A program made the translations under genes and the position numbers. DNA of 45,609 bases, taken from positions 1 through 45,609 of the forward strand of contig JAITJN010000017.1 of assembly GCA_031278895.1 (NCBI GenBank). The letters are read 5' to 3'. The notes beneath the pieces were generated by a model. The model saw only the letters and a program-made list of their open reading frames with translations, did not search any database and was not told the origin of the DNA. The DNA comes from Candidatus Endomicrobiellum guadaloupense. GTDB lineage: Bacteria > Elusimicrobiota > Endomicrobiia > Endomicrobiales > Endomicrobiaceae. Position 1 is the stretch's first letter; the number at the start of each line of letters is the position of its first letter. This document shows, one piece after another, positions 15,740 through 26,662 of this stretch.

Positions 15740-18556
15740 CTATTGTCTTTTATGACGGTTTATAAGCTTTTTCAAGTAATGACCTGTAAAAGATTTTGGA
15801 TTACTCATTATCTCTTCAGGAGTACCCTCTGCAACAATTTCTCCGCCTTTGTCTCCGCCTTCTGGGCCTAAATCTATAACCCAGTCAGCAGTTTTAATAA
15901 CATCAAGATTATGCTCTATTACAAGCACAGTGTTTCCAGCATAAGAAAGCCTTTGAAGGACTTCAAGAAGTTTTGCAACGTCAGCAAAGTGCAAGCCTGT
16001 TGTAGGCTCATCTAAAATATAAATTGTTCTGCCTGTAGCTCTTTTTGAAAGCTCTGAAGCAAGCTTTATTCTTTGAGCTTCTCCACCAGAAAGCGTAGTT
16101 GCTGGCTGTCCAACTTTTATATAGCCAAGACCAACATCTTCTAATGTTGAAAGTATTCTTTTTAATGTAGGTATATTCTCAAAAAACTTTACACTTTCTT
16201 CTACAGTCATATTCAAGACTTTATCTATATTTTCCCCTTTATATCGTATCTGTAAAGTCTCTTCATTAAACCTTCTTCCTGCGCATACATCGCATTTTAC
16301 GTAAACATCCGGCAAGAACTGCATTTCTATTTTTAATGTTCCATCACCTTGGCAATTTTCACATCTACCACCTTTTACATTAAAAGAAAATCTTCCTGAC
16401 TGGTATCCTCTAGCTTTAGATTCTGGAACTTGGGCAAATAAATCCCTTATCATTGAAAAAGCTCCAGTATACGTAGCTGGGTTTGATCTTGGCGTTTTTC
16501 CTATTGGAGACTGGTCTACTATTACAACTTTGTCTATATTTACAAGGCCTTCCATACTTTTAAACTTACCAGGAGTAGCTTTTGATCCGTAAAGCTCTTT
16601 AGCCAGATTTTTATATATTATTTCGTGAACTAATGTAGATTTACCGCTTCCAGATACACCTGTGACACAAACCAAAAGACCAAGAGGTATTTGTACGTTT
16701 AAATTTTTTAAATTAAATTGCTGAGCACCTCCAACACAAAGCCATTTATCCAACAATTGTTTTCTTTTTTTAGGCACTGGAATTTCTAACGCGCCGCTTA
16801 AATATTGCCCTGTTAAAGACGCTCTGCTTTTTATTATCTCTTTTGCATTCCCTTGCGCCACTACGTGACCACCATGAGAGCCAGCTCCTGGTCCTAAATC
16901 TATTATGTAATCCGCTGCCCTCATTGTATCTTCATCATGCTCAACAACAATTAATGTATTTCCTAAATCTCTAAGTCTAATCAAAGTTTCTAAAAGTTTG
17001 TCATTATCACGTTGATGAAGACCTATTGAAGGCTCATCTAGAACATACAACACACCTGTAAGGCCAGAGCCTATTTGAGTAGCCAAATGAATTCTCTGTC
17101 CTTCACCACCAGAGAGTGTTCCACTTTCTCTATCTAAGCTTAAATAGCCTAACCCTACATTGTTTAAAAATTTTAGTCTCTCTCGTATTTCTTTTAAAAT
17201 AGTTTTGCTTATCTCTTTATCTTTTTCCAAAAATTTAATTTTATTGAAAAAATCAAAAGATTTCTCAACAGGCAGCTTGGTAATGTCTGCTATTGATTTA
17301 TCATCAATTAAAACAGAAAGAGCTTCTTTTTTAAGTCTTTTTCCTTTGCAAGATGGACAAATTCTTTGCCCCATATATTTATTAAAAATTTCTTCTCTGA
17401 CAAATTCAGACTCAGTTTCATTATACCTACGCTGCATATTGGTTATAACACCTTCAAAATCACCATGCCCGTATAGAAGAATTTCCTGTTGTTTTTTTGT
17501 TAAGTCTTTCCAAGCTGTATTTAGAGATATCTTGTTTGCTTTTGCAGCATCTGACAGAAGCTCCCAGTAATAACCACCCCAGCTACTTTTCCATCTATTT
17601 GTTCTTGTTGTTATTGGTTCAGCCCAAGCAATTATAGACCCTTGCTTTAAGCTGCGATTTTTATCAGGAACTACTAGATTCTCATCAATTTCTATTTTAT
17701 TTCCAAGCCCTCCACATTCTGGACATGCCCCAAAAGGAGAATTAAAAGAGAACAGTCTAGGCTCTAGTTCTGAAATACTTATACCACAATCAATGCATGC
17801 GTACTTCTCGCTATAAACTTTTTCTGAAACAAGTTTTCCATTCTCTATAACTCCAACAGAGATCATTCCTTTAGATTCTTTCAAAGCAGTTTCTACAGAG
17901 CTTGCAACTCTTATACGTAAATTTTTGTTGAGTTTTATTCTATCAATAACTATATCTATTGTGTGTTTTTTGTATCTATCCAACTCTACTTTTTCATCAA
18001 GCATGTAACTATTATTGTCAACTCTAACTCTCGAATAGCCACTTTTTGCAAGACGAGCAAAAAGCTCTTCATAAGTACCAGCTCTTCCTTTTATAAGAGG
18101 CGAGAAGATATAAATCATTGTTCCTTCGGGAAACTTCATTATCTCATCTATTATTTGTTGGGCAGACTGAGGCTTTACTTGTTTACCACATTTTGGACAA
18201 TGAGGAATACCAACTCTTGCAAATAGTAACCTTAAATAATCATAAATTTCTGTAACTGTACCAACGGTAGAACGAGGATTATGTGATGGGTTTCTTTGCT
18301 CAATTGAAATAGCAGGAGATAAACCTTCAATAATATCCACATCTGGCTTATCCATAAGGTCAAGAAATTGTCTTGCATAAGCTGACAGAGATTCTACATA
18401 TCTTCTCTGCCCTTCAGCATAAATAGTGTCAAAAGCAAGAGAAGATTTGCCAGATCCAGACAAGCCTGTAACAACAACAAGCTTATTTCTAGGAATATCA
18501 AGGTCTATATTTTTTAAGTTATGCTGCCTTGCGCCACGAATTTTAATTATGTCCAT
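15740..18556 (-). CDS. uvrA: Excinuclease ABC subunit A
   Basis: A 938-aa damage-recognition ATPase of nucleotide excision repair, acting with UvrB. It has two ABC modules: Walker [13 protein letters not shown] near residue 30 and [13 protein letters not shown] near 635, with signature sequences [12 protein letters not shown] and [12 protein letters not shown]. The zinc-module cysteine pairs are present (CIDC/CPEC and CENC/CDVC). The length is typical. The frame extends to 18586, but ATG 18556 is preferred because the family starts M-x-x-I-x-I-x-GARxHNLKNI and AAAGGGA precedes it. It overlaps the nadB end by 14 nt. Confidence 0.97.
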   Translation of the reverse strand: MDIIKIRGARQHNLKNIDLDIPRNKLVVVTGLSGSGKSSLAFDTIYAEGQRRYVESLSAYARQFLDLMDKPDVDIIEGLSPAISIEQRNPSHNPRSTVGTVTEIYDYLRLLFARVGIPHCPKCGKQVKPQSAQQIIDEIMKFPEGTMIYIFSPLIKGRAGTYEELFARLAKSGYSRVRVDNNSYMLDEKVELDRYKKHTIDIVIDRIKLNKNLRIRVASSVETALKESKGMISVGVIENGKLVSEKVYSEKYACIDCGISISELEPRLFSFNSPFGACPECGGLGNKIEIDENLVVPDKNRSLKQGSIIAWAEPITTRTNRWKSSWGGYYWELLSDAAKANKISLNTAWKDLTKKQQEILLYGHGDFEGVITNMQRRYNETESEFVREEIFNKYMGQRICPSCKGKRLKKEALSVLIDDKSIADITKLPVEKSFDFFNKIKFLEKDKEISKTILKEIRERLKFLNNVGLGYLSLDRESGTLSGGEGQRIHLATQIGSGLTGVLYVLDEPSIGLHQRDNDKLLETLIRLRDLGNTLIVVEHDEDTMRAADYIIDLGPGAGSHGGHVVAQGNAKEIIKSRASLTGQYLSGALEIPVPKKRKQLLDKWLCVGGAQQFNLKNLNVQIPLGLLVCVTGVSGSGKSTLVHEIIYKNLAKELYGSKATPGKFKSMEGLVNIDKVVIVDQSPIGKTPRSNPATYTGAFSMIRDLFAQVPESKARGYQSGRFSFNVKGGRCENCQGDGTLKIEMQFLPDVYVKCDVCAGRRFNEETLQIRYKGENIDKVLNMTVEESVKFFENIPTLKRILSTLEDVGLGYIKVGQPATTLSGGEAQRIKLASELSKRATGRTIYILDEPTTGLHFADVAKLLEVLQRLSYAGNTVLVIEHNLDVIKTADWVIDLGPEGGDKGGEIVAEGTPEEIMSNPKSFTGHYLKKLINRHKRQ

Positions 18557-20153
18557 ATTTTCCCTTTGAAACAAACCCACACACATCTTCTTTAATATTT
18601 ATATTTAAGATTGTATCGCAACTTTCAGTTAACATAAAAGGATAATCTACATTAAAATGAAGACCTCTGCTTTCTTTTCTAATCATTGCAGAACGTAATA
18701 TTAACTCTGCTATACAAGCAATATTTCTCAATTCAATACTGTCAACACTTATACTTGCCTGCACAAAATATTTATCTATTTCATTTTTTAAAACATCTAT
18801 CCTTTTTTTAGCTTTTAAAAACTTTTCGTTTGAACGATATATTCCAAGATAACTCCAAGCTAAACGTCTTATTTCTTCCCATTCGTGCATATAAACAGTT
18901 GCAGGATTTCTTGATACATATAGAATTTTATCCGCATTTTCTTCAATTTTTGAATGTTGTCTATCTAAAAGTCTAAGAGAGTCTTTATAAGCTCTATCGG
19001 CATAAACAATACCTTCTAGCAAAGAATTTGATGCTAATCTGTTTGCTCCGTGTACTCCAGAGCAGGAGGTTTCCCCTATAGCATAAAGATTCTTTACGTC
19101 AGTTCTTCCGTTTTCTTCTATTTTAATGCCGCCGCAAAAGAAATGAGCTGCTGGAATTACAGGAATCATGTCTTTTGCCATATCTATTGTGTATTCTAAA
19201 CACTTAGAATATATATTTGGAAATCTTCTTACAAGGAAATCTCTGCTTTTTGATGTGATATCCAAATAAACAAAACTTTCTCTTCTAGCTTTTAACTCTG
19301 TATCTATAGCTCTTGCTACAATATCTCTGGGAGCAAGCTCTTTTTGTGAGCTGTACTTATCCATAAAACGTTCGCCATTTTTAAGTCTTAAAACAGCACC
19401 TTCGCCACGAACCGCCTCAGATATTAAAAAAGATTTAGCCTCGCTGTTGTATAAACATGTAGGATGAAACTGCACAAATTCCATATTTGCTATATCAGCG
19501 CCTGCTCTATAAGCCATAGCTATGCCATCGCCTGTTGCAACATCAGGGTTTGAAGTATATAAATAAGTTTTTCCTGAGCCGCCACAAGCTAGAACAACTA
19601 CTTTTGACTGAAAAATCTCTATATTTCCTTTATCATTATTTAAAACATATGCTCCACAACAAACACCACAAGAATCTAAAATTAAATCTATGGCAGTATA
19701 TTCTTCATAAATTGTAATACTCTTAAATTTAAGGACGTTATTTATAAGAACTTTTTCTATTTCACCGCCAGTAACATCGCCAGCGTGAAGAACTCTTCTT
19801 TTTCCATGTCCGCCTTCTAAACCCAAATCAAAGTCAGGAGAATCATCTTTTTTTGTAAACTTAACGCCAAGTTCTATAAGATCTTTTATTCTATCTGGAG
19901 CTTCTTTAACCATTTTTTTAACCATTTCTTTATCACAAAGACCTGCTCCAGAAACAAGTGTATCTTGGACATGCTCATTCAATGTATCAAGGTTATCGGT
20001 AACACAAGCAATACCGCCTTGCGCTCTACCTGTAGAAGAATCAAAAAGTTTTCTCTTTGTAATTAAAGAAACTGTTCCTTTTGTTGCAGCTTTTAACGCA
20101 AAACTTAAGCCAGCTATCCCGCTGCCTATAACCAAATAATCTGATTTTATCAT
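18543..20153 (-). CDS. nadB: L-aspartate oxidase
   Basis: A 536-aa FAD enzyme that oxidises L-aspartate to iminoaspartate, the first step of de novo NAD synthesis. It shows the FAD-binding [15 protein letters not shown] at the N-terminus, [21 protein letters not shown], the catalytic arginine region [10 protein letters not shown] and [18 protein letters not shown]. The succinate dehydrogenase/fumarate reductase-like fold and length agree with NadB. A GTG nine bases upstream (20162) is an alternative start, but GAGG is too close to it. nadA and nadC are not in the window. It sits in the folK-panBC operon. Confidence 0.94.
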   Translation of the reverse strand: MIKSDYLVIGSGIAGLSFALKAATKGTVSLITKRKLFDSSTGRAQGGIACVTDNLDTLNEHVQDTLVSGAGLCDKEMVKKMVKEAPDRIKDLIELGVKFTKKDDSPDFDLGLEGGHGKRRVLHAGDVTGGEIEKVLINNVLKFKSITIYEEYTAIDLILDSCGVCCGAYVLNNDKGNIEIFQSKVVVLACGGSGKTYLYTSNPDVATGDGIAMAYRAGADIANMEFVQFHPTCLYNSEAKSFLISEAVRGEGAVLRLKNGERFMDKYSSQKELAPRDIVARAIDTELKARRESFVYLDITSKSRDFLVRRFPNIYSKCLEYTIDMAKDMIPVIPAAHFFCGGIKIEENGRTDVKNLYAIGETSCSGVHGANRLASNSLLEGIVYADRAYKDSLRLLDRQHSKIEENADKILYVSRNPATVYMHEWEEIRRLAWSYLGIYRSNEKFLKAKKRIDVLKNEIDKYFVQASISVDSIELRNIACIAELILRSAMIRKESRGLHFNVDYPFMLTESCDTILNINIKEDVCGFVSKGKYGHN

Positions 20154-20166
20154 TCTGTGCACATCC

Positions 20167-21006
20167 TCATTTTGTAATCACAATATTATCTATAAGTCTT
20201 GTTTTCCCAACCCAAACTGCAACAGCAAGAACTGCTTTTTTAGTATTTTTACCAGCCTGAGACAAATCATTTAAGTTTACAATTTCAATATAGTCTATTC
20301 TACTATTTGGAATCTTTTTTAGTTTATTTAATGCATTTTTCTTAACTACATTAAAATGTTTATTTTTGAATTCTACAGATGCTTCTTTTAAAGTTTTAGA
20401 AATACTTAATGAAGAATTTTTTTCTTCTGAACTTAAATAAAAATTTCTACTTGAAATGGCAAGACCGCTTTTCTCTCTGACTATTGGACAAGGAACTATT
20501 TTTGTTCTGAAATTTAAGTCTTTGATCATTTTCTCTATAATTTTAACCTGTTGAAAATCTTTCATACCAAAATATGCCCTGTCAGCATAAGATATATTAA
20601 ACATCTTAGAAATTACTGTAGCTACACCTCTAAAATGAGTTGGTCTAAACACGCCACACATTATATCCTGCAAAGTTTTTACTTCAACAAAAGTTTTATG
20701 ATCCGAAGGAAACATATCATTTACTGTTGGCATAAAAACATAAGCTACATGGTTTTTTTTACAAATCTGTAAATCATTTTTAACAGGACGAGGATACTTT
20801 AAGTAGTCCTCATTTGGTCCAAACTGGACAGGATTTATAAAAATAGAAACTATAGTAATGTCATCATTTTTTACCGACTTTTCTATTAACGAAATATGTC
20901 CTGCATGAAGCGCACCCATAGTAGGAACTAAACCTATTTCATCACCATTTAAAAGATGTTTAAAAGCGATTCTTTGCATCTGTAAAGCATTTTTTATAAC
21001 CTTCAT
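20167..21006 (-). CDS. panC: Pantothenate synthetase
   Basis: A 279-aa enzyme that condenses pantoate and beta-alanine using ATP in the CoA pathway. The nucleotidyltransferase motif [13 protein letters not shown] (HxGH-type) is near residue 30, then [28 protein letters not shown] and the KMSKS-like AISSRN. The conserved FGEKD reads FGMKD here, a mild deviation outside the HxGH core. The ATG overlaps the panB stop by four bases, so panBC is a coupled pair. panD is not seen. Confidence 0.95.
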   Translation of the reverse strand: MKVIKNALQMQRIAFKHLLNGDEIGLVPTMGALHAGHISLIEKSVKNDDITIVSIFINPVQFGPNEDYLKYPRPVKNDLQICKKNHVAYVFMPTVNDMFPSDHKTFVEVKTLQDIMCGVFRPTHFRGVATVISKMFNISYADRAYFGMKDFQQVKIIEKMIKDLNFRTKIVPCPIVREKSGLAISSRNFYLSSEEKNSSLSISKTLKEASVEFKNKHFNVVKKNALNKLKKIPNSRIDYIEIVNLNDLSQAGKNTKKAVLAVAVWVGKTRLIDNIVITK

Positions 21007-21803
21007 TTGTATGTATTTTCTTCTTTTGGAAATTTTCCTTCTTTGACTTCATCTATATAATTTTTAACCGCTGCTTTTATTGTTTCACCAATGTTAGCGT
21101 ATTTCTTGACAAACTTCGGAGTAAAATCTGTAAACATTCCAAGCATATCGTCAATAACCAAAACTTGTCCATCGCAATAACGACCAGCACCTATGCCTAT
21201 TGTCGGAATATTTAATACTTCTGTTACTTCTTTAGCAAGCTGTTCAGGTATAGCTTCAAGAACAATTGCAAATGCTCCAGATTGTTCAAGAGCTTTTGCA
21301 TCTGCAATAAGCTTATCTTGGGCTTCTTGCCATCTTCCTTGAACTTTAAACCCACCAAATTTATTTATAGCTTGTGGCGTCAACCCCAAATGCCCAACAA
21401 CAGGAATTTTTGCATTTACTATTGCTTTGAGCTGTTCTATAATTTCTATCCCTCCTTCAATTTTGACAGCTTCACTTCCGCCTTCTTTAACAATTCTTCC
21501 TGCATTTTTGATAGCTTCTTCAACATTTGATTCATATGACATAAACGGCATGTCTGTAATAAGCATTGCTCCGGTATTGCCTCTTTTTACAGATTTCGTA
21601 TGATAAATCATATCATCTAGAGTTACAGGAAGAGTATTTTCGTAACCAAGTTTTACATTTCCAAGAGAATCTCCAATAAGTAACATATCTATGTCTTGGG
21701 AAGATATAAGCTTTGCCATAACATAGTCGTAACAAGTAAGCATCGTTACCTTTTCATTGTTTCGTTTTTTATCTAAAATTGTTGCAGTTGTTTTCTTGTT
21801 CAT
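21003..21803 (-). CDS. panB: Ketopantoate hydroxymethyltransferase
   Basis: A 266-aa TIM-barrel enzyme that transfers a hydroxymethyl group from methylene-tetrahydrofolate to alpha-ketoisovalerate. Motifs: [33 protein letters not shown] (metal-binding Asp), [20 protein letters not shown] and [15 protein letters not shown]. The length is typical. It follows folK by 21 nt. The link is sensible, since PanB consumes a folate cofactor whose pathway includes FolK. Confidence 0.96.
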   Translation of the reverse strand: MNKKTTATILDKKRNNEKVTMLTCYDYVMAKLISSQDIDMLLIGDSLGNVKLGYENTLPVTLDDMIYHTKSVKRGNTGAMLITDMPFMSYESNVEEAIKNAGRIVKEGGSEAVKIEGGIEIIEQLKAIVNAKIPVVGHLGLTPQAINKFGGFKVQGRWQEAQDKLIADAKALEQSGAFAIVLEAIPEQLAKEVTEVLNIPTIGIGAGRYCDGQVLVIDDMLGMFTDFTPKFVKKYANIGETIKAAVKNYIDEVKEGKFPKEENTYK

Positions 21804-21824
21804 TTAAACACTCTTTTTACAAAT

Positions 21825-22319
21825 TTATCGTAAGATTTTAACCTTTTGACATCTGAGTGTCAACAACTTCTCATTTAAAATATCACATATCTTTTGTTTT
21901 AAAATTGGGTGGATAAAATCCCTAGCAATTTCTGCAAGCGGAACCAAAACGAAAAGTCTATTTTGAATTTCTTTATGAGGGATTGTTAAGAATTGTTTTT
22001 TAACAATGTCATTATTGAAAAATAAAATATCTATATCTATAATGCGTGGACCCCAATGCAAAGTTTTGACACGCCCTATAACTTCTTGCGTCTCTTTTAG
22101 GAGATGTAGAAGATTGTCTGGACTTAAATTTGTTTTTGCACTTGCAACAATGTTATAAAAGCTTCTTTGTTTTGGTCCTATTGGAGACGTTTTATAAAAA
22201 GATGAGATTTTTTTTATATAGATAAAACAACTGCTCTGTAGAAAAGATAAAGTTATCTCTATGTTCCCCATTCTGTTTCCAATATTCGAGCCTAAACTTA
22301 GAAATATTTTATTTTTCAT
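21825..22319 (-). CDS. folK: HPPK: hydroxymethyl-dihydropterin pyrophosphokinase
   Basis: A 164-aa folate pathway kinase. From ATG 22319 it reads MKNKIFLSLGSNIGNR, the family start. YKTSPIGPKQRSFYNIVASA and the ATP/pterin site WGPRIIDIDILFF, then IPHKEIQNRLFVLVPLAEI, are intact. The frame extends upstream to 22361, but family length and the MKNK start favour 22319. No ribosome site precedes it and a -10 box lies nine bases upstream, so a leaderless mRNA is likely. It is the first gene of folK-panB-panC-nadB-uvrA-alkD. Confidence 0.93.
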   Translation of the reverse strand: MKNKIFLSLGSNIGNRMGNIEITLSFLQSSCFIYIKKISSFYKTSPIGPKQRSFYNIVASAKTNLSPDNLLHLLKETQEVIGRVKTLHWGPRIIDIDILFFNNDIVKKQFLTIPHKEIQNRLFVLVPLAEIARDFIHPILKQKICDILNEKLLTLRCQKVKILR

Positions 22320-22328
22320 TTGACGATA

Positions 22329-22358
22329 AGTATATATAAACCGAAATGCACTTGTAAA
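22329..22358 (-). promoter_or_regulatory. Putative folK operon promoter
   Basis: On the minus strand TTTACA (22358-22353), an 18-nt spacer, then TATACT (22334-22329), nine bases before the folK ATG. The spacing implies a leader of at most about three bases. Confidence 0.5.
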
Positions 22359-22419
22359 CATAAATTTTGTATTATATACGCAAATTTAAATTATATTTCA
22401 AAAGAGTTTAAACTTTCAA

Positions 22420-22448
22420 TTGAAAAAATTCAGTTAAGTTGGTATAGT
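22420..22448 (+). promoter_or_regulatory. Putative sulP promoter
   Basis: TTGAAA (22420-22425), a 17-nt spacer and TATAGT (22443-22448), only four bases before the ATG at 22453. Transcription would begin at or just inside the start codon, so either the mRNA is leaderless or this match is not the active promoter. Confidence 0.4.
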
Positions 22449-22452
22449 TAAA

Positions 22453-24147
22453 ATGTTTAAACCAAAATTATTTACATTATTAAAAAACAATCCTAAAGAA
22501 TTTACCACTAACCGCATAATTACAGATATAAATGCTGGGTTAATAGTTGCATTCATTGCTATTCCTCTTTCAATAGCTTTTGGAATAGCGTCTGGAGTCA
22601 TGCCTGGCAAAGGGCTTATAACAGCCGTAATTGCAGGTTTTCTCATTTCGTTTTTTGGAGGAAGTCGCGTACAGATTGGCGGGCCTACTGGGGCATTTGT
22701 AGTTATAGTTTATGGAATAATACAAAATTATGGGACAAGAGGACTTATAACAGCAACTGCAATGGCTGGTATTTTTTTAATACTGATGGGATTATTTAAA
22801 TTCGGGAAAATAATACGTTATATACCTGACCCTATAACAATAGGCTTTACAAGTGGAATAGCAGTTGTTTTGTTTTCAACTCAAATCAATGATTTTTTAG
22901 GTCTTGGAATTGCATCAATACCACATAGATTTGTTGACAAATGGATTATATATCTTAAAAATATAAATCAAATAACTTTTCAAACATTAGGATTAGGTAT
23001 CAGCATTTTGTTATTTATGAGATTCTACCCAAAAAAATTTAAGTTTTTTCCAGCACCTCTTGCTGCATTGATAATTTCAACTTTAATCGTAAAACTTTTT
23101 AATTTAAATATTGAAACTATTTACTCTCACTTTGGAGATATAACCGGATCCATGTCTTTTTCTCCACAAATGCCAACATTGAGCTTTGAGCTTGTAGGAA
23201 AACTATTTCAACCTGCGCTGACAATTGCAATCCTTGCTGGAATAGAATCTTTACTTTCAGCTGTAGTTGCAGATGGAATGATAGGGAAAAAGCATAGATC
23301 TAATACTGAACTTATTGCTCAAGGTATAGCAAATATTGGTTCTGCAGCTTTTGGAGGAATTCCAGCAACAGGAGCAATAGCAAGAACTGCTGCAAACATA
23401 AATAATGGTGGAAGAACGCCAATAGCAGGGATAGCTCATGCGATTTTTATATTAATAATCCTTCTTGCATTTATAAATTATATTGTGCTTATACCTATGG
23501 TAACACTTGCAGTAATATTATTTACTGTAGCTTACAGAATGATGGATTTTGAAGCATTTAAAGAGCTTCTCAAAGCTCCTTTAAGCGATTCTATTATTAT
23601 GCTTACAACTTTTGTTTTAACTGTATTTGTTGACTTAGTTTATGCAATTGAAATAGGCATGGTATTAGCAGCATTCTTATTTATGAAAAGAATGGCTGAC
23701 ATTGCAAATATTGATACTTCTTCAGGCGATGCTTATGAAGGTATTGATGAAGATGAAATTGAAAACAAGAAAAATATGAAAGGCGTGGTTTTATATGAAA
23801 TAAATGGGCCTTTCTTTTTTGGTGCAGCAAGCACTTTTGTCGAATATATAGAAAAACTTAAGGATTGTAAAGTTATAATACTTAGAATGAGAAAAGTACC
23901 TGCTATGGACGCAACAGGGTATCATGCTTTATATAAAATTTATAGAAAATGCGCGGCTACAAATAGTTGTCTTATTCTTTGCCAGATACAAAAACAGCCA
24001 TTAAAAGTATTAAAGAATTATGGTTTTATAAACATTCTTGGAAGATCAAACTTTGCTATGAATTTAGACACTGCATTTAGAAAAGCACAAGAGTACATAA
24101 CAGATCTTGAAGAATACAACAAAACATTTAATATAAAAAAACGATAA
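22453..24147 (+). CDS. SulP-family anion transporter with STAS domain
   Basis: A 564-aa inner-membrane permease. The N-terminal two thirds has about 10-14 hydrophobic segments with SulP signatures: DINAGLIVAFIAIPLSIAFG near residue 25, QIGGPTGAFVVIVYG and FGGIPATGAIARTAANI. Residues about 440-550 form a cytoplasmic STAS domain (VVLYEINGPFFFGAASTF, then ILRMRKVPAMDATGYHAL). Substrates in the family include sulfate and bicarbonate, and this copy cannot be assigned by eye. It lies next to no sulfate-assimilation or carbonic-anhydrase genes. No ribosome site precedes the ATG. Confidence 0.9.
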   Translation: MFKPKLFTLLKNNPKEFTTNRIITDINAGLIVAFIAIPLSIAFGIASGVMPGKGLITAVIAGFLISFFGGSRVQIGGPTGAFVVIVYGIIQNYGTRGLITATAMAGIFLILMGLFKFGKIIRYIPDPITIGFTSGIAVVLFSTQINDFLGLGIASIPHRFVDKWIIYLKNINQITFQTLGLGISILLFMRFYPKKFKFFPAPLAALIISTLIVKLFNLNIETIYSHFGDITGSMSFSPQMPTLSFELVGKLFQPALTIAILAGIESLLSAVVADGMIGKKHRSNTELIAQGIANIGSAAFGGIPATGAIARTAANINNGGRTPIAGIAHAIFILIILLAFINYIVLIPMVTLAVILFTVAYRMMDFEAFKELLKAPLSDSIIMLTTFVLTVFVDLVYAIEIGMVLAAFLFMKRMADIANIDTSSGDAYEGIDEDEIENKKNMKGVVLYEINGPFFFGAASTFVEYIEKLKDCKVIILRMRKVPAMDATGYHALYKIYRKCAATNSCLILCQIQKQPLKVLKNYGFINILGRSNFAMNLDTAFRKAQEYITDLEEYNKTFNIKKR

Positions 24148-24154
24148 AAGCAAA

Positions 24155-24454
24155 ATGAAGAAATTAGTAATAATACTTATGCTCCTTTTAGTAGTTACCT
24201 GTAGCGCGCACCTTTAGGGGCGCTAGTCTAGATCCATCGAAGAAAATTTGGAATCATGGTGAACCTATGTCTGATGAAACTACCCCATACTGCTACCAAT
24301 GAAGAGCAAAGATTACAAATTACAAGCAGATATAATATTTTTTGAAGTAGTGACAGAAATAGTATTAAATAGATTAATAAGAGAAACCTCAGGCGAGACT
24401 ACAACAACCAGATCACATTATTTAGAACCTGATAGACTAGCCCTTTATCATTAG
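24155..24454 (+). pseudogene. Broken lipoprotein gene (three fragments)
   Basis: Directly after the sulP stop, an ATG at 24155 opens MKKLVIILMLLLVVTCSAHL, a lipoprotein signal with lipobox VVTC, then hits TAG at 24215. A second frame (24219-24302) continues plausibly as GASLDPSKKIWNHGEPMSDE and ends at TGA. A third (24299-24454) reads DYKLQADIIFFEVVTEIVL and onward to LEPDRLALYH. Together they look like one small eroded lipoprotein of about 100 aa with at least two frame changes. A 6-bp inverted repeat lies exactly at the first break. No family is recognised. The third piece alone could be a 51-codon gene, but it has no ribosome site. Confidence 0.6.
24202..24225. repeat. Inverted repeat at the first break of the lipoprotein pseudogene
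   Basis: TAGCGC (24202-24207) is inverted as GCGCTA (24220-24225) around a 12-base loop. It is not followed by a U-tract on the plus strand. It coincides with the loss of reading frame. Confidence 0.5.
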
Positions 24455-24556
24455 GCTTTAGAGTTTCCCGAATCGTACAAAAATAATAAATTTAGCACAA
24501 CAAAAAAGTACCCTAATTTTTTAATAATTATAAATATCGAGACTTTATCTAAAACT

Positions 24557-26389
24557 TTATTCTTCAGCTTCATTTTGTGAAGAACGTTTTCTTAATAAAT
24601 GATTTAAAATTTTCTTTCTTAACCGCACAGATGTTTGAGTTACTTCTACAAGTTCATCCGGTGCAATATATTCTATAGCTTGTTCAAGATTCATAATTCT
24701 AGGAGGGGTAAGCATAGGTGCATCGTCAGCGCTTTTACTTCTCATATTGCTTAACTTTTTAAGTTTGCATGGATTTACAACTAAATCATTTTCTCTTGAG
24801 TTTTGCCCTACTATCATCCCTTCATAAACTTCAACACCAGGTCCTACAAAAAGTTGACCGCTTATTTGAAGATTATCTAACGCGTAAGCTGTGGTTTTTC
24901 CTTGCTCTTTAGCTATAAAAACACCATTTGTTCTTAGATCTGCAACATTGACTTTAGGCATATAATCATAAAAACTGTGGTGCATTATACCTTGACCTCT
25001 GGTATTTGTCAAAAACTCATTTTTAAAGCCTATCAATGCCCTTGACGGTATTATATACTCAAGACGCATTCTATTTTCCCCTTCACTTACCATATTTTCA
25101 AGCTTTGCAGAACGCTTACCAACAAGCTCAAAGATAGCTCCTTGATACTGGATTTCTATATCAAGAGTAAGCAACTCCATAGGCTCACAGATTCTTCCAT
25201 CTATCTCTTTATAAATAACTTCTGGAGAAGAAACAGAAAGTTCAAACCCTTCGCGACGCATAGTTTCAATTAAAACAGTTAAGTGAAGTTCGCCTCTTCC
25301 TGAAATTTTGAATCTGCCTTCACCTTCCAGTGTTTCTATTCTTAAGCCCACATTTGTTTGAGCTTCTTTTTCAAGCCTTGCTTTTATGTGTCTGCTTGTC
25401 AAAAATTTTCCTTCACGACCTGCAAAAGGGGAATCATTTACAAGAAAGTTCATTGAAACAGTTGGCTCATCTATAGAAAGACGAGGAAGTGGTAATATAT
25501 TATCAACACTACATACAGTATCGCCAACTTCAACACCTTCAAGACCTGATATAGCAACTATGTCACCGGCTTTTGCTTCTTCAACTTCTTGTTTGCCAAG
25601 TCCATAAAATTTATCTATACGTACAGCTTTTGTAATTTTTGGAGAGTTAACATTTTGATCATTTACAAGAGTTATCGTTTGCCCTTTTTTTACTGAACCG
25701 TTTAGGATTCTTCCTATACCAATACTTCCTAGAAAATTGTTATAGGCAAGCATTGTTATCTGCATTTGTAGAGGTTTAGTCTCATCAGCATCAGGAGGTA
25801 GGATATGAGTCATAATTGTGGTGAAAACAGGCTCTATATCTTTACCCTTTATATCCATGTCTGTGCTCGCCCACCCTTCACGCCCTGAAGCATAAAGAAT
25901 AGGAAAATCAAGCTGTTCATCTGTAGCACCAAGTTTTATAAACAAATCGAAAACGCTATCTACAACAGCACTTGGAGTGGCATTTGGTCTGTCCATTTTA
26001 TTTATAACTACAATAAGTCTTAATCCTAAAGCCAAAGCTTTTCTCAAAACGAATCTTGTTTGTGGCATGGGCCCTTCTACAGCATCAACCATAAGTATGG
26101 CACCATCCACCATTTTTAATACTCTTTCAACTTCGCTACCAAAATCTGCATGACCTGGTGTATCTACTATGTTTATTGTATTTCCTTTATAATTTACAGA
26201 AGTACATTTTGCTAGAATTGTAATGCCTCTTTCTCTTTCAAGAGGATTAGAATCCAAAACCATATCCTGAGCTTCATCGCTTTTAACCGTAAACTGTCCC
26301 GAAAATTTCAGCAAAGAATCTACTATAGTTGTTTTACCATGATCAACGTGAGCTATAATTGCAACATTCCTTACATCATTTCTTTTCAT
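24557..26389 (-). CDS. typA: Translational GTPase TypA/BipA
   Basis: A 610-aa ribosome-associated GTPase related to EF-G and LepA, involved in 50S assembly and stress or cold growth. It shows the G1 box AHVDHGKTT near residue 12, DTPGHADFGSEVERVL (G3) and NKMDRPNA (G4). The BipA-specific C-terminus is present: SRALIGFKNEFLTNTRGQGI, then SNMRSKSADDAP and EQAIEYIAPDELVEVTP-like residues. The frame extends to a TTG at 26413, but ATG 26389 with AGGGAAAAA upstream matches the family start. It appears monocistronic, with its own promoter. Confidence 0.96.
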   Translation of the reverse strand: MKRNDVRNVAIIAHVDHGKTTIVDSLLKFSGQFTVKSDEAQDMVLDSNPLERERGITILAKCTSVNYKGNTINIVDTPGHADFGSEVERVLKMVDGAILMVDAVEGPMPQTRFVLRKALALGLRLIVVINKMDRPNATPSAVVDSVFDLFIKLGATDEQLDFPILYASGREGWASTDMDIKGKDIEPVFTTIMTHILPPDADETKPLQMQITMLAYNNFLGSIGIGRILNGSVKKGQTITLVNDQNVNSPKITKAVRIDKFYGLGKQEVEEAKAGDIVAISGLEGVEVGDTVCSVDNILPLPRLSIDEPTVSMNFLVNDSPFAGREGKFLTSRHIKARLEKEAQTNVGLRIETLEGEGRFKISGRGELHLTVLIETMRREGFELSVSSPEVIYKEIDGRICEPMELLTLDIEIQYQGAIFELVGKRSAKLENMVSEGENRMRLEYIIPSRALIGFKNEFLTNTRGQGIMHHSFYDYMPKVNVADLRTNGVFIAKEQGKTTAYALDNLQISGQLFVGPGVEVYEGMIVGQNSRENDLVVNPCKLKKLSNMRSKSADDAPMLTPPRIMNLEQAIEYIAPDELVEVTQTSVRLRKKILNHLLRKRSSQNEAEE

Positions 26390-26467
26390 TTTTTCCCTAT
26401 TCCTATTTATCAAAAAACAACCTTTACAACAACAGGTCGCTTTTTCGCGCTCGTAGTTTATGGTATA

Positions 26468-26496
26468 ATTGTACCAATTTTATACTATTTTGTCAT
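26468..26496 (-). promoter_or_regulatory. Putative typA promoter
   Basis: On the minus strand ATGACA (26496-26491), a 17-nt spacer and TACAAT (26473-26468), giving a leader of about 70 nt to the typA ATG. The -10 region overlaps the near-palindrome GGTATAATTGTACC (26462-26475). Confidence 0.5.
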
Positions 26497-26531
26497 TGTT
26501 CATTGTAATATAGAACATTTATAAGAGGTAT

Positions 26532-26567
26532 AATGCTAAAAGCATTGAGAAATCACAAAAATTTCTC
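26532..26567 (+). repeat. Two tandem small hairpins upstream of the autotransporter gene
   Basis: AATGC/GCATT (26532-26546) and GAGAAAT/ATTTCTC (26547-26567) are adjacent inverted repeats followed on the plus strand by a run of eight A residues. Neither strand has a U-tract after the stem, so they do not read as a terminator. They lie between the typA promoter and the autotransporter promoter and could be regulatory. Confidence 0.4.
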
Positions 26568-26589
26568 AAAAAAAATAATAACTTTTGCG

Positions 26590-26619
26590 TTGACCTATTA
26601 TATATTATAGTTGTAAATA
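26590..26619 (+). promoter_or_regulatory. Possible promoter of the 903-aa autotransporter gene
   Basis: TTGACC (26590-26595) with TAAATA at 26614-26619 (18-nt spacer). The surrounding DNA is very AT-rich, so the -10 choice is uncertain. Confidence 0.35.
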
Positions 26620-26662
26620 TATCTGAACTTAAGAAAAAATTTGAAAAGAAAGGCTTTCTTTA

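Noticed and set aside
26547-26580. Rho-independent terminator
   Set aside because: The hairpin is followed by A residues on the plus strand and lacks a trailing U-tract on the minus strand.
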